Of a stretch of 64,000 nucleotides of DNA, positions 32,932 through 41,846 are shown one piece after another. The position numbers were made by a program, and so were the translations under genes. The notes under the pieces were generated by a model, which saw only the letters and a program-made list of their open reading frames with translations, made no database searches and was not told the DNA's origin. The first letter of the stretch is position 1, and each line of letters starts with the position of its first letter. This stretch comes from Chryseobacterium flavum (lineage in GTDB: Bacteria > Bacteroidota > Bacteroidia > Flavobacteriales > Weeksellaceae), in contig NZ_QNUE01000007.1 in the NCBI RefSeq assembly GCF_003385595.1, positions 124,001 to 188,000 on the forward strand, given 5' to 3'.

Positions 32932-34707
32932 CTAATAAGCTCCTTTTTCAATATAGTGGGCTGCTACTTTTTCAGTTAAAGCCACTACATTCGGATTATT
33001 GGTATATTTTGTAAATCTTCTTAATCCTGAAAGCATCATTCTCTGCTCATCTCCTTCAGCAAAAGAAATAATTCCCTCCTTAGCTGCTGTAATGATTTTT
33101 TCAACAGCTTTATAAAGGTTCAGCTGTGCCATTGCAGCTTCCACAGAGTCAGGCGAGAAATGTTTTTCGGCCCTTAAAACTGCAGATTCCGCCATGTAGA
33201 TTTGGTTAAGGATTTCAGAAGCGTTCAATAATAAATGCTGTTGTTTTTCAATATCCATCATATATTTCTGAAGGGCAGCTCCGGAAACCATCAGGAAAAC
33301 TTTCTTAAGGTTAGCGATAATTGCTTTTTCCTCACTCATAAATTCAGAATAGTCAGGAACTTCAAATGAAGGAATTCCCATCAATTCTTTACTGATGGCC
33401 ATTGCCGGAGATAAAAGGTCTAATTCTCCCTTCATTGCTCTCTTAATAAGCATTCCTACAGCTAATAACCTGTTGATCTCATTTGTTCCTTCATAGATTC
33501 TTGAAATTCTTGAGTCTCTCCATGCTGCTTCCATAGGAGTATCTTCAGAGAATCCCATACCTCCGTAAACCTGAATTCCTTCATCAGCCGTATTTTGGGC
33601 AAGGTCAGAAACGAAGACTTTAAGAATTGAACATTCCACAGCAAATTCTTCAACTCCTTTCAGCTCAGCGGCCTGGTGATCCATTCCTCCGGCTACCAGT
33701 TCGTCAATTTTGTCCTGAATATTTTTTGCTGCTCTGTAAGAACCCGCTTCACTAACGAATACTCCGGTTGCCATTTCAGCAATTTTCTTTCTGATCGCTC
33801 CGAAAGTAGAGATTGAAACGCCAAATTGCTTTCTTTCGTTAGCGTACTGGATAGAGTGGTTCAAAATTCTTCTTTGTGCATCCAGGCAGGCTGCTGCCAG
33901 TTTGATACGTCCTACATTCAGCGCATTTAAAGCGATTTTGAAACCATTGTTTCTTTCACCTAAAAGGTTCTCTACAGGAATCTTCATATCATTGAAGAAT
34001 ACCTGGCGGGTAGAAGAAGCGCGGATTCCCAGCTTGTGCTCTTCTTCACCGAAAGTCAGGCTTTCAGGGTTTTCAAGCTCTGAACGGTTAATGACAAAAC
34101 CGGTAATGTTCTTATCATCGTCAATCTTGGCAAATAATGTGAATGTATCTGCAAATCCTGCATTGGAGATCCACATTTTCTGGCCATTGATAATATAGTG
34201 TTTTCCGTCTTCGGAAAGTTTGGCTCTTGTTTTTCCGGAGTTCGCATCAGAACCTGCATCAGGCTCAGTTAGGCAATAAGCCCCGAACTTTGTTCCGGTT
34301 GCAAGGTCCGGAAGGTATTTTTTCTTCTGCTCTTCAGTTCCGTATAAAACAATAGGAAGGGTACCGATACCGGTGTGTGCCCCATAAGCTGTAGCCAGTG
34401 ACCCCGTGGTTCCTGAAAGATAGTCACAAGCAAGCATTGTTGTTACAAAGCCCATTCCAAGTCCTCCATATTCTTCAGGTACAGCTATTCCCAGCATTCC
34501 CATTTCACCAAGTTTACGCATGGTTTCTTCAGTGAATGCATAATCTTTCTTTTCAAAACGCTCTTTTTGAGGAACTACTTCTCTGTCAATAAATTCTTTT
34601 GCAGAATCACGAAGCATTTTTTGCTCTTCGTTCAGTTCTTCAAGACTGAAAATTTCATTTGCAGGAATTTGTTTGATCAGGAATTCCCCGCCTTTTAATG
34701 TAGCCAT
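32932..34707 (-). CDS. Acyl-CoA dehydrogenase (long form)
   Basis: 591 residues, longer than the usual 380 because of a C-terminal helical extension, as in very-long-chain types. FAD/substrate motifs are YCLTEPDAGSDANSGKTRA, MWISNAGFAD, the region RKQFGVSISTFGAIRKKIAEMA, and the base-bearing segment QVYGGMGFSEDTPMEAAWRDSRISRIYEGTNEI. It introduces the first double bond of fatty acyl-CoA and passes electrons to an electron-transfer flavoprotein. It is the last gene of the operon marR-hydroxyacyl dehydrogenase-thiolase-this gene. Confidence 0.93.
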   Translation of the reverse strand: MATLKGGEFLIKQIPANEIFSLEELNEEQKMLRDSAKEFIDREVVPQKERFEKKDYAFTEETMRKLGEMGMLGIAVPEEYGGLGMGFVTTMLACDYLSGTTGSLATAYGAHTGIGTLPIVLYGTEEQKKKYLPDLATGTKFGAYCLTEPDAGSDANSGKTRAKLSEDGKHYIINGQKMWISNAGFADTFTLFAKIDDDKNITGFVINRSELENPESLTFGEEEHKLGIRASSTRQVFFNDMKIPVENLLGERNNGFKIALNALNVGRIKLAAACLDAQRRILNHSIQYANERKQFGVSISTFGAIRKKIAEMATGVFVSEAGSYRAAKNIQDKIDELVAGGMDHQAAELKGVEEFAVECSILKVFVSDLAQNTADEGIQVYGGMGFSEDTPMEAAWRDSRISRIYEGTNEINRLLAVGMLIKRAMKGELDLLSPAMAISKELMGIPSFEVPDYSEFMSEEKAIIANLKKVFLMVSGAALQKYMMDIEKQQHLLLNASEILNQIYMAESAVLRAEKHFSPDSVEAAMAQLNLYKAVEKIITAAKEGIISFAEGDEQRMMLSGLRRFTKYTNNPNVVALTEKVAAHYIEKGAY

Positions 34708-34819
34708 ATATTATTTTGTTTTTATAACGATTAGTAATTTTGTAGTAACGTATTCATGTAAATGTATGATCCTATTTAAAACTTCATGAATACATTTTAC
34801 ATAAATACATAAGTACATT

Positions 34820-35998
34820 TTATAGAAGTTCAAAAATAGAAGCCGCTCCCTGGCCGGTTCCTACACACATAGAGACCATACCGTATTTATTGCCGCGTTT
34901 TCTCATCTCATCTAAAAGCTGAACGGTCAGTTTCGTTCCGGTACAGCCCAGTGGATGGCCTAACGCAATTGCTCCTCCGTTTACATTCAAGATCTCAGGA
35001 TTTAGGCCTAACTCTTTTTTAATAGCAACTGATTGAGAAGCGAATGCTTCATTAAGTTCGATCAGCTCAATATCTTTTAATTCAAGACCAGCTTGCTTTA
35101 AAGCTTTTGGAATGGCATAAATTGGGCCCATACCCATGATTCTTGGTTCAAGTCCCGCTGCAGCATAAGCTACTAATCTTGCTTCCGGCTGAAGTCCGAG
35201 TTCTTTTACCATTTCCTCACTCATGACCATTACAAAAGCCGCTCCGTCGCTCATTTGGGACGAGTTACCTGCAGTTACACTTCCTCCATTGGCAAAAACA
35301 GGTCTTAATTTAGCCAGGCCTTGAAGGGATGTGTCAGCTCTTGGTCCTTCATCTACAGAGAAATCAAACTTTTTGGTTTGTAATTTCTGATTTTCATCAA
35401 GGAAATTATATTCAACAGGAATTGGAACAATCTGATTGGCAAATCTTCCTTCCTGATTTGCTTTTAAAGCTTTCATATGAGATTCAAAAGCAAATTGATC
35501 CTGTTCTTCTCTTGTAATGTTATATTGTTTGGCCACTTCTTCAGCAGTATAACCCATTCCCCAATAATAATCAGGGTTGGTTTTTGCAATATCTGTTTCA
35601 GGAACCGGCTTATAACCTCCCATCGGGATATAGGACATTGATTCTGTACCTCCTGCGATAATACAGTCTGCCATTCCTGCCTGAATTTTAGCGGAAGCAA
35701 TAGCAATGGCTTCACTTCCTGAAGCACAATATCTGTTTACGGTTACTCCCGGAACTTTATCAGTATTTAATCCCATTAATGAGATAAGGCGGGCTACATT
35801 CAGCCCTTGCTCAGCTTCCGGCATCGCATTCCCTACAATAAGGTCATCAATTCTGTTTTTATCTAATTGTGGTAGCTCAGCCATTAATTTTTCAATAACA
35901 GTAGCTGCCATCACATCCGGACGTGTAAAACGCAGAGATCCTTTTGGCGCTTTTCCTACTGCAGTTCTGAATCCTTTTACTATGTATGCTGTTTTCAT
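34820..35998 (-). CDS. fadA: Acetyl-CoA C-acyltransferase (3-ketoacyl-CoA thiolase)
   Basis: 392 residues. Active-site blocks: Cys in VTVNRYCASGSEAI, GGTESMSYIPMGGYKPVP, NEAFASQ, GHPLGCTGTK with the His, and CVGTGQGAAS with the second Cys. It performs the last step of beta-oxidation, releasing acetyl-CoA. Its place between the acyl-CoA dehydrogenase and the dehydrogenase/hydratase fits the degradative role, unlike the solitary thiolase at 7220. The 112- and 148-base gaps on either side are AT-rich with imperfect repeats of TACATTTTACAT type. Confidence 0.92.
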   Translation of the reverse strand: MKTAYIVKGFRTAVGKAPKGSLRFTRPDVMAATVIEKLMAELPQLDKNRIDDLIVGNAMPEAEQGLNVARLISLMGLNTDKVPGVTVNRYCASGSEAIAIASAKIQAGMADCIIAGGTESMSYIPMGGYKPVPETDIAKTNPDYYWGMGYTAEEVAKQYNITREEQDQFAFESHMKALKANQEGRFANQIVPIPVEYNFLDENQKLQTKKFDFSVDEGPRADTSLQGLAKLRPVFANGGSVTAGNSSQMSDGAAFVMVMSEEMVKELGLQPEARLVAYAAAGLEPRIMGMGPIYAIPKALKQAGLELKDIELIELNEAFASQSVAIKKELGLNPEILNVNGGAIALGHPLGCTGTKLTVQLLDEMRKRGNKYGMVSMCVGTGQGAASIFELL

Positions 35999-36146
35999 TT
36001 TTTTGTATTAAAGTATTTACGTAAAATGTATTTATATTTAAAATGTCTGAGTATTAAGTTCTTTGTTTCAGCTTTGTTCCCAACTTTCCAGTCTATGAAA
36101 TTGTGCATTGCGGATACATTAATACTTTTTACATTTTACAGAAAAA

Positions 36147-38552
36147 TTAGTTTCTCAATGGTTTTCCGTTTTGCAGCATGTACTGAATTCGTTCTAAGGT
36201 TTTTCTTTCTCCACAAAGGGATAAGAATGTTTCTCTTTCAAGATTTAATAGATATTGTTCAGTAACTACAGTTGGTTCAGACAGGTTTCCGCCTACCATT
36301 ACGTTGGCCAGCTTATCTGCAATTTTTTTATCATGTTCCGAAATATAATTTCCGGTAAGCATTTGGTCGGTTCCCACATAGAACATTCCCAGAGCATCTT
36401 TTCCCAGTACTTTTACTTTTTGTTCAATAGGTTGGGTATATCCTTGTTCTGCAAGTAATTTTGCTACTTTTTTGGCTTCAGCAATCTGTCTGTTTTTGCT
36501 TACCGAAACAATATCTTTACCTTTTTCAAGAATTCCCATATCGTAAGCTTCATAAGCAGAAGTAGCTACTTTACCCATGGCAATATTCATGAAAGCATCG
36601 CGAAGTCTGTTGTTTTTAACATCATCATTATGGAACTCCCTGGAAGTTCTTAAGGTAAGTTCTTTGGTACCACCACCGCCAGGGATTACCCCAACTCCGG
36701 TTTCTACCAACCCGATATATGTTTCTGCTGCAGCAACCACTCTGTCGGCATGCATTGTCATTTCGCAGCCCCCACCTAAAGTCATTCCGTGAGGAGCAAC
36801 TACCACAGGAATAGAGGAGTAACGAACCCTCATCATTGATTTCTGGAAATAGGCAATGGCCATATTCAGATCATCCCAATCCTGCTCAATGGCCATCATC
36901 AGGATCATGGCAAGATTAGCTCCTACAGAGAAGTTGGCCCCCTGATTTCCGACTACCAGTCCGTCATATTCTTTTTCTGCAAGATCAATAGCTCTGTTTA
37001 ATCCATCAAGAACCTCTCCTCCAAGAGAGTTCATTTTTGAACGGATTTCAAAATTGATAATTCCATCTCCAAGGTCTTCAATAGCAGCTCCCGAATTACT
37101 CCAAAGTGTTTTATTCTTTCTGATATTGTCCAAGATAATGAAAGCATCCTGCCCCGGAATATTGTTATAATTTCCTGAATTTTTATCATAGAAAATGCTT
37201 TGGCCTTCATCATTTACTTTATAGAAGGTTTCTCCTTTTTCTCCTAAAGCTTTTACCCAGTCTGAAACTTCGTATCCTGCATCTTTTGCCAGCTCTATAC
37301 CTTTTGTAACACCTACAGCATCCCAGATTTCAAACGGTCCGTTTTCCCATCCGAAGCCGGCTCTCATGGCATCATCAATTTTATAAACTTCGTCAGAAAT
37401 TTCCGGAACTTTATGGGAAACGTAAGCGAATAGTGCTCCCAAAGATTTTCTGTATAGTTCACCAGCCTTATCCTTACCACCGATCAATACTTTAAATCTG
37501 TCAATAGGCTTATCAATAGATTTTGTTAATTCCAGAGTAGGGAATGATGATTTTCCCTGAAGTTCATATTCTAAAGTATCAAGGTTTAGTCCGTGAATTT
37601 CAGACTTTCCATCTGCGTTTTTCACCTTTTTATAGAAACCTTGTTCTGTTTTTGAACCCAGCCATTTGTTATCCATCATTTTCTGGATATAATCGGGAAG
37701 GGCAAAAACATCGTTGAAATCGTTGGCTTCGGCACCGCTCTGACGAACTCCGTTGGCCACCATTACTAAAGTATCAAGACCTACGACATCAGCAGTCCTG
37801 AATGTTGCGGATTTCGGACGTCCTATTACAGGACCTGTCAGTTTATCCACATCAGAAACAGTCAGTCCCAGTTTCTGTACATTGTGAAGAAGATCCATCA
37901 TAGAAAATACACCGATTCTGTTGGCAATGAATGCAGGAGTATCTTTTGCTAAAACGGTTGTTTTACCCAGGAATTTTGCTCCATAATTCATATAGAAATC
38001 AATAATCTCCGGATCTGTATCATTGGTTGGGATGATCTCTAAAAGAGGAAGATATCTTACAGGATTGAAGAAGTGCGTTCCTGCGAAGTACTTTTTAAAA
38101 TCATCACTTCTTCCTTCTGTCAGCAAATGGATCGGAATTCCGGAAGTATTTGAAGAAATTAATGTCCCTGGTTTTCTGAACTGCTCAATTTTCTCATATA
38201 CTGATTTTTTGATATCAAGCCTTTCTACCACGACTTCGATAATCCAGTCTGTATTTTTTATTTTTGGTAAATCATCATCGAAGTTTCCTATTTTGATTCT
38301 GTCTGCAAACTTTGGAGAATAAAGAAGTGCAGGACTTGCTTTCTTAAGTTTTTCAAAGTTTTCAGCAGCAATTCTGTTTCTTACTACTTTGTCATCTTTG
38401 GTCAAACCTTTTTTCTGCTCAGCTTCAGTCAGTTCAAAAGGAACAATATCTAAAAGAGACACTTCAACTCCGATATTGGCGAAGTGAGCTGCGATACCGC
38501 TTCCCATAATTCCTGAACCAAGAACCGTTACATGTTTGATTCTTCTTTTCAT
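36147..38552 (-). CDS. 3-hydroxyacyl-CoA dehydrogenase / enoyl-CoA hydratase fusion
   Basis: 801 residues from MKRRIKHVTVLGSGIMGSG (38552); an upstream ATG at 38591 would add 13 unconserved residues. The NAD-binding dehydrogenase domain is first (GSGIMGSGIAAHFA, SSNTSGIP, GTHFFNPVRYLPLLEIIP, ANRIGVF). The crotonase domain is last (VGANLAMILM, APHGMTLGGGCEMTMHADRVV, LVETGVGVIPGGGGT with the catalytic Glu pair). This order is the reverse of E. coli FadB, as usual in Bacteroidota. It carries out the two middle steps of beta-oxidation. The gap to marR holds a small inverted repeat (CATATGG-AG-CCATATG, 38579-38594). Confidence 0.94.
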   Translation of the reverse strand: MKRRIKHVTVLGSGIMGSGIAAHFANIGVEVSLLDIVPFELTEAEQKKGLTKDDKVVRNRIAAENFEKLKKASPALLYSPKFADRIKIGNFDDDLPKIKNTDWIIEVVVERLDIKKSVYEKIEQFRKPGTLISSNTSGIPIHLLTEGRSDDFKKYFAGTHFFNPVRYLPLLEIIPTNDTDPEIIDFYMNYGAKFLGKTTVLAKDTPAFIANRIGVFSMMDLLHNVQKLGLTVSDVDKLTGPVIGRPKSATFRTADVVGLDTLVMVANGVRQSGAEANDFNDVFALPDYIQKMMDNKWLGSKTEQGFYKKVKNADGKSEIHGLNLDTLEYELQGKSSFPTLELTKSIDKPIDRFKVLIGGKDKAGELYRKSLGALFAYVSHKVPEISDEVYKIDDAMRAGFGWENGPFEIWDAVGVTKGIELAKDAGYEVSDWVKALGEKGETFYKVNDEGQSIFYDKNSGNYNNIPGQDAFIILDNIRKNKTLWSNSGAAIEDLGDGIINFEIRSKMNSLGGEVLDGLNRAIDLAEKEYDGLVVGNQGANFSVGANLAMILMMAIEQDWDDLNMAIAYFQKSMMRVRYSSIPVVVAPHGMTLGGGCEMTMHADRVVAAAETYIGLVETGVGVIPGGGGTKELTLRTSREFHNDDVKNNRLRDAFMNIAMGKVATSAYEAYDMGILEKGKDIVSVSKNRQIAEAKKVAKLLAEQGYTQPIEQKVKVLGKDALGMFYVGTDQMLTGNYISEHDKKIADKLANVMVGGNLSEPTVVTEQYLLNLERETFLSLCGERKTLERIQYMLQNGKPLRN

Positions 38553-38606
38553 ATGTAAATTTTTATTATTAATATGGTCATATGGAGCCATATGGTTTTA
38601 TTTAAT

Positions 38607-39062
38607 TTATTTTCTGTTGTTTAAAAGTTCGTTGGCTATTTTCATAATTTCCGACATCACTTCTTTAAAAGTATCCATTTTTTCAGGGGCAATTTTTTCC
38701 ATTACCTTTTTATTGAAATTGACGACTACTTCTTTTGAAAGATTTCTGGAATTTAATCCTTTGTCAGTAAGTTTAATGATCACCTCTCTTTTATCAGTGG
38801 TGGTTTTTTCCTTATAGATATATCCATTATCTTCCAGAAGCTTAATGATTCGGGTTAAAGAAGTGGGCTCTATGGCCATTTTAGGGCCCAGGTTGGTACT
38901 CCGTGTTCCTTCTTTGGGATCGATTTTAAGAAGGGTAAGTGCTTGTACAGCTGTAGAATCATGCTCTTGAGCTAACTCTGTGTACATTTTTGAAACAGCC
39001 AGCCAGGTCTGTTTTAAAATCAAATCTACGTTTTCTATTTTTTCCTTGTTATTATCCATCAT
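38607..39062 (-). CDS. MarR family transcriptional regulator of the beta-oxidation operon
   Basis: 151 residues from 39062 (39059 also possible); the frame reaches 39086 but that part lies on the promoter. The winged helix of MarR proteins is visible: VQALTLLKIDPKEGTRSTNLGPKMAIEPTSLTRIIKLLEDNGYIYKEKTTTDKREVIIKLTDKG. It is the first gene of the operon and probably represses it, with an acyl-CoA or fatty acid as inducer; the ligand is inferred from the neighbours. Two perfect palindromes lie upstream. Confidence 0.9.
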   Translation of the reverse strand: MMDNNKEKIENVDLILKQTWLAVSKMYTELAQEHDSTAVQALTLLKIDPKEGTRSTNLGPKMAIEPTSLTRIIKLLEDNGYIYKEKTTTDKREVIIKLTDKGLNSRNLSKEVVVNFNKKVMEKIAPEKMDTFKEVMSEIMKIANELLNNRK

Positions 39063-39083
39063 TATTGCGCTAATGGTTTTACC

Positions 39084-39091
39084 CAAATTTA
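39084..39091 (-). promoter_or_regulatory. Promoter -7 element of the marR operon
   Basis: TAAATTTG on the minus strand, 22 bases before the ATG. The first palindrome starts at its last base. Confidence 0.55.
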
Positions 39092-39120
39092 GTAAATATT
39101 ATGCATGCATAATATTTACT
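39091..39120. promoter_or_regulatory. MarR operator 1, 30-bp perfect palindrome
   Basis: Half-site AGTAAATATTATGCA followed by its exact reverse complement. It fills the space between -7 and -33 of the marR promoter, the position expected for a repressor. Confidence 0.75.
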
Positions 39121-39178
39121 AACGTTAAATTTTGTTAATAATCTGATAATAAACAAATTAAATTGTATGAGTTGCATA

Positions 39179-39198
39179 ATACTATGCATGCATAGTAT
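39179..39198. promoter_or_regulatory. MarR operator 2, 20-bp perfect palindrome
   Basis: Half-site ATACTATGCA and its reverse complement; it shares the centre ATGCATGCAT with operator 1. Centre distance is 83 bp. Confidence 0.65.
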
Positions 39199-39224
39199 GT
39201 TAAATATCTAATAAAAAAGCTGTA

Positions 39225-40148
39225 TTAATGAGAGTTTGAAAGGAAATTGAGTATTTCTTCGAATGATTCACATTTGTGCTTCAGGGAATCCTTGCTAATT
39301 ACCCAAAAACTGTTCTGAAATTCAAAATGTAATGAAGAAAGGTCTTTCCGGAAGTTTTTCTGAAGCAGGGAATATAGCATTTCTTTATAAACCGGAGGTG
39401 CAGAAATACCCGGAGCAATAAAGTTTTCACTGATTTGAAATAAGGAAGCATTGGTAAGTTCTTTATGCTGAACAAGAACGTCTTCAACAATTCCGGAATA
39501 AAGCTGTGTATCTTTTACATACCAGATTTTATCGGCAAACTCTTTAGCCAATCTCCAGTCATGAGAAGAGAATAAAATGAGCCTTCCTTGTTCTTTTGCT
39601 AGTTTTCTGAGGGTCTTCAGGATAATAACTTTGTTTTTCTCATCCAGATGGGTTGTTGGTTCATCCAGAATAATAACAGGAGAATTCTGCGTTATAGCAC
39701 GTCCTATAAATGCTTTTTGAAGATTACCATCTGAAAGGTTTTTAAGAAGGGTATGCTTGTATTGGGTAAGCTGCAGCTCATCAATAATATGGGAAACTTC
39801 TTTGCGGTCTTCTTCTTTTAGTTCAAAATAAAATGGATAATAAATATATTTTCCTAATGAGATAAGATCTTCAACTGTATAATGTTGTGGAATTACTGAT
39901 TTTGAAAAAACAATGGCAATCTGCTTTGCAATTTCCTGAACGGAAAGGTTTTTTACATTTTTATTATTGATTAAAATTTCTCCGGCCAACAAAGGAATCT
40001 GATGAAGAACAGATTTTATTAAGGTTGTTTTTCCTACTCCGTTATTTCCGATCAACAGGCAGACATCACCCAGCTTCAGATCTGCATTGGCATTGGAAAT
40101 TAATGTCGTATTGTGGCCAATATCTGCCCGTTTAATTTGTAGGTGCAT
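39225..40148 (-). CDS. ABC transporter ATP-binding protein, FecE/BtuD type
   Basis: 307 residues. Walker A LIGNNGVGKTTLIKS, signature LSDGNLQKAFIGRA (a variant of LSGGQ), Walker B VIILDEPTTHLD, and a switch His in LFSSHDWRLA. The length exceeds the usual 250-270 because of a C-terminal tail. It pairs with the FecCD permease 108 bases upstream for uptake of an iron-siderophore, haem or cobalamin-like ligand. No substrate-binding protein gene is nearby. Confidence 0.85.
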   Translation of the reverse strand: MHLQIKRADIGHNTTLISNANADLKLGDVCLLIGNNGVGKTTLIKSVLHQIPLLAGEILINNKNVKNLSVQEIAKQIAIVFSKSVIPQHYTVEDLISLGKYIYYPFYFELKEEDRKEVSHIIDELQLTQYKHTLLKNLSDGNLQKAFIGRAITQNSPVIILDEPTTHLDEKNKVIILKTLRKLAKEQGRLILFSSHDWRLAKEFADKIWYVKDTQLYSGIVEDVLVQHKELTNASLFQISENFIAPGISAPPVYKEMLYSLLQKNFRKDLSSLHFEFQNSFWVISKDSLKHKCESFEEILNFLSNSH

Positions 40149-40187
40149 ATTTAGATTATTAAATATAGAAGCGCAAAATGTTTTTTA

Positions 40188-40195
40188 CAAAAATA
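40188..40195 (-). promoter_or_regulatory. Possible -7 element before the ABC ATPase gene
   Basis: TATTTTTG on the minus strand, 39 bases before the start, inside the gap behind the permease gene; it suggests separate transcription of the ATPase. Confidence 0.35.
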
Positions 40196-40256
40196 CGGTT
40201 TTTAAGATGCACGAATTGATTTTGATCAGATTCTTGTACAGTTCCGGCAAAAAAAA

Positions 40257-41228
40257 TTAAACTTTACTCTGCTTCAAAAGCATCATAAGGATTACAGGTA
40301 TTCCAAAAACAGAGCTTATTACATTCAATGGGATCTGGGTTTTTTCTGCAATGACTGAGAAGAGCAGCATAATAAGCATTCCCAGGAACATGTTTAATAT
40401 CCATTGCTGCCATAGTTTAGACGGATTGTAGATCAGCCTGCAAAAGTGAGGAACAATAATTCCTATAAACAAAATAGGACCTAAAAATGCCGTAATAGAA
40501 GCTGATAGCAGGGAAGAGGCTGCAATAACCAGTAATTTCAGGTGTTTCAGATTAACACCCAGGCTCTGTGCGTAGGAAGTACCCAGAGAATTCCCAATTA
40601 ATGGTTTTATTGTTTTAAAGCAAAGGAATAAACCGGTTATAATCAGAATAAATAAGACATACACCTGGTTTCTGCTTACCATATTATTGGCGCCAAAAGA
40701 CCATAGAATGTAGTTTTTAAGACTTTGGTTCTCGGCATAAAACTGAAGTAAAGAAACAATAGCACCTGCAAAAGCTGATATTAAGAATCCAAAAATTATA
40801 AGATAGGATTTATCCTGAAATTTATTGGAGATTGATAATAAAATAAACATTAAAGCTAAGCTTCCACCAATAGCAGCTAAGCTGATAAAACTGTTCTGAA
40901 GAAATTCCGGAAGCAGAATATCATGCGAGAAGAAAATATAAAATGCAACGGACAGGCTCGCTATTGAAGTGATCCCCAAGATATCAGGGCCGGCTAAAGG
41001 ATTTTGAAAATATTCCTGCATCAGGAAGCCCGACGTAGGGATTGAAATTCCGGCAAGAAGCATTATCAAAACGCGGTTCACCCGGATTTCTGCAATTTGA
41101 CTTTGAGAAGTTACCTGGAAAAAATCCTGGAAACTTAAACTTAAAAAACCTGTATTCAGATTGAGAATTGCAGCTAAAATAATTGCAGCTACCAGTAATA
41201 AACACAGGATTTTAAATCTTTTTGACAT
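40257..41228 (-). CDS. FecCD/BtuC family ABC transporter permease
   Basis: 323 residues with about ten membrane helices. Family signatures are RVLIMLLAGISIPTSGFLMQEYFQNPLAGPDILGIT, SFGANN and LGPILFIGIIVPHFCRLIY (permease-ATPase coupling region). It would form a homodimeric channel for metal-chelate or cobalamin import together with the ATPase at 39225. The TlpA-like lipoprotein is 25 bases upstream on the same strand and may be in the same transcript. Confidence 0.9.
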   Translation of the reverse strand: MSKRFKILCLLLVAAIILAAILNLNTGFLSLSFQDFFQVTSQSQIAEIRVNRVLIMLLAGISIPTSGFLMQEYFQNPLAGPDILGITSIASLSVAFYIFFSHDILLPEFLQNSFISLAAIGGSLALMFILLSISNKFQDKSYLIIFGFLISAFAGAIVSLLQFYAENQSLKNYILWSFGANNMVSRNQVYVLFILIITGLFLCFKTIKPLIGNSLGTSYAQSLGVNLKHLKLLVIAASSLLSASITAFLGPILFIGIIVPHFCRLIYNPSKLWQQWILNMFLGMLIMLLFSVIAEKTQIPLNVISSVFGIPVILMMLLKQSKV

Positions 41229-41253
41229 TATTCAGAAAGAATTTCTGTATGTT

Positions 41254-41814
41254 TTATTTTAAAAAGGAATCAATTTTTGAATTCAGTACTTCTTCTGTCA
41301 TCATTCCAAGGTATTCATCAGTTTTGTTACCTTGTCTCATATAGGTAAAAGGAATAGAACCTCCGTCCCATTGTTTAAAATTGTTGGAAAAGAAGTTTTG
41401 ATCCAGTTTCTGTCCGTCAAGTAAAATGACATGTCCGTTCAGATTATTTTCTGTGACAAAATTTTTCACTGCACCATCCCAGTCTGATTTATCATCCAGA
41501 TTCACAAAAGTGAATTTTACGGGTTTTCCTTTTAGCTCCTGCATTTTGTTTTTAAAACTCGGAATTTCTCTCATACATGGTCCGCACCAGGTTGCAAAGA
41601 AATTAGTGACATATAAGGTGTCATTGTTTTTAGCTAAATATTGTCCTACATTTTCCGGAGAAATTTCTCTGGGAGTATATGCGGCTACTTCAGCATTTGC
41701 ATTTTGAGTTACTGAAAGCGAATCTGTTTCCACAGTATCATCTGTTTTCTGGCTTTCTTTTTTACAGCTGAAAAGAGCAGTAAGAACAAGCGTGGATAAA
41801 ATTATCTTCTTCAT
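41254..41814 (-). CDS. TlpA-like thioredoxin-fold lipoprotein
   Basis: 186 residues. Lipoprotein signal MKKIILSTLVLTALFSCKK (lipobox LFSC), a low-complexity Ser/Thr/Asp linker, then a thioredoxin fold with WCGPC in FFATWCGPCMREIPSF and a cis-Pro region SIPFTYM. It is probably a periplasmic membrane-anchored thiol-disulfide oxidoreductase. It is divergent from the reductase at 41847, with starts 32 bases apart. Confidence 0.88.
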   Translation of the reverse strand: MKKIILSTLVLTALFSCKKESQKTDDTVETDSLSVTQNANAEVAAYTPREISPENVGQYLAKNNDTLYVTNFFATWCGPCMREIPSFKNKMQELKGKPVKFTFVNLDDKSDWDGAVKNFVTENNLNGHVILLDGQKLDQNFFSNNFKQWDGGSIPFTYMRQGNKTDEYLGMMTEEVLNSKIDSFLK

Positions 41815-41829
41815 AAACTATTTTTTATC

Positions 41830-41837
41830 TATTTTTG
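41830..41837 (+). promoter_or_regulatory. Promoter -7 element of the reductase gene
   Basis: TATTTTTG, full match, 9 bases before ATG 41847. The transcript would have almost no leader. Confidence 0.45.
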
Positions 41838-41846
41838 AATTGCAGT

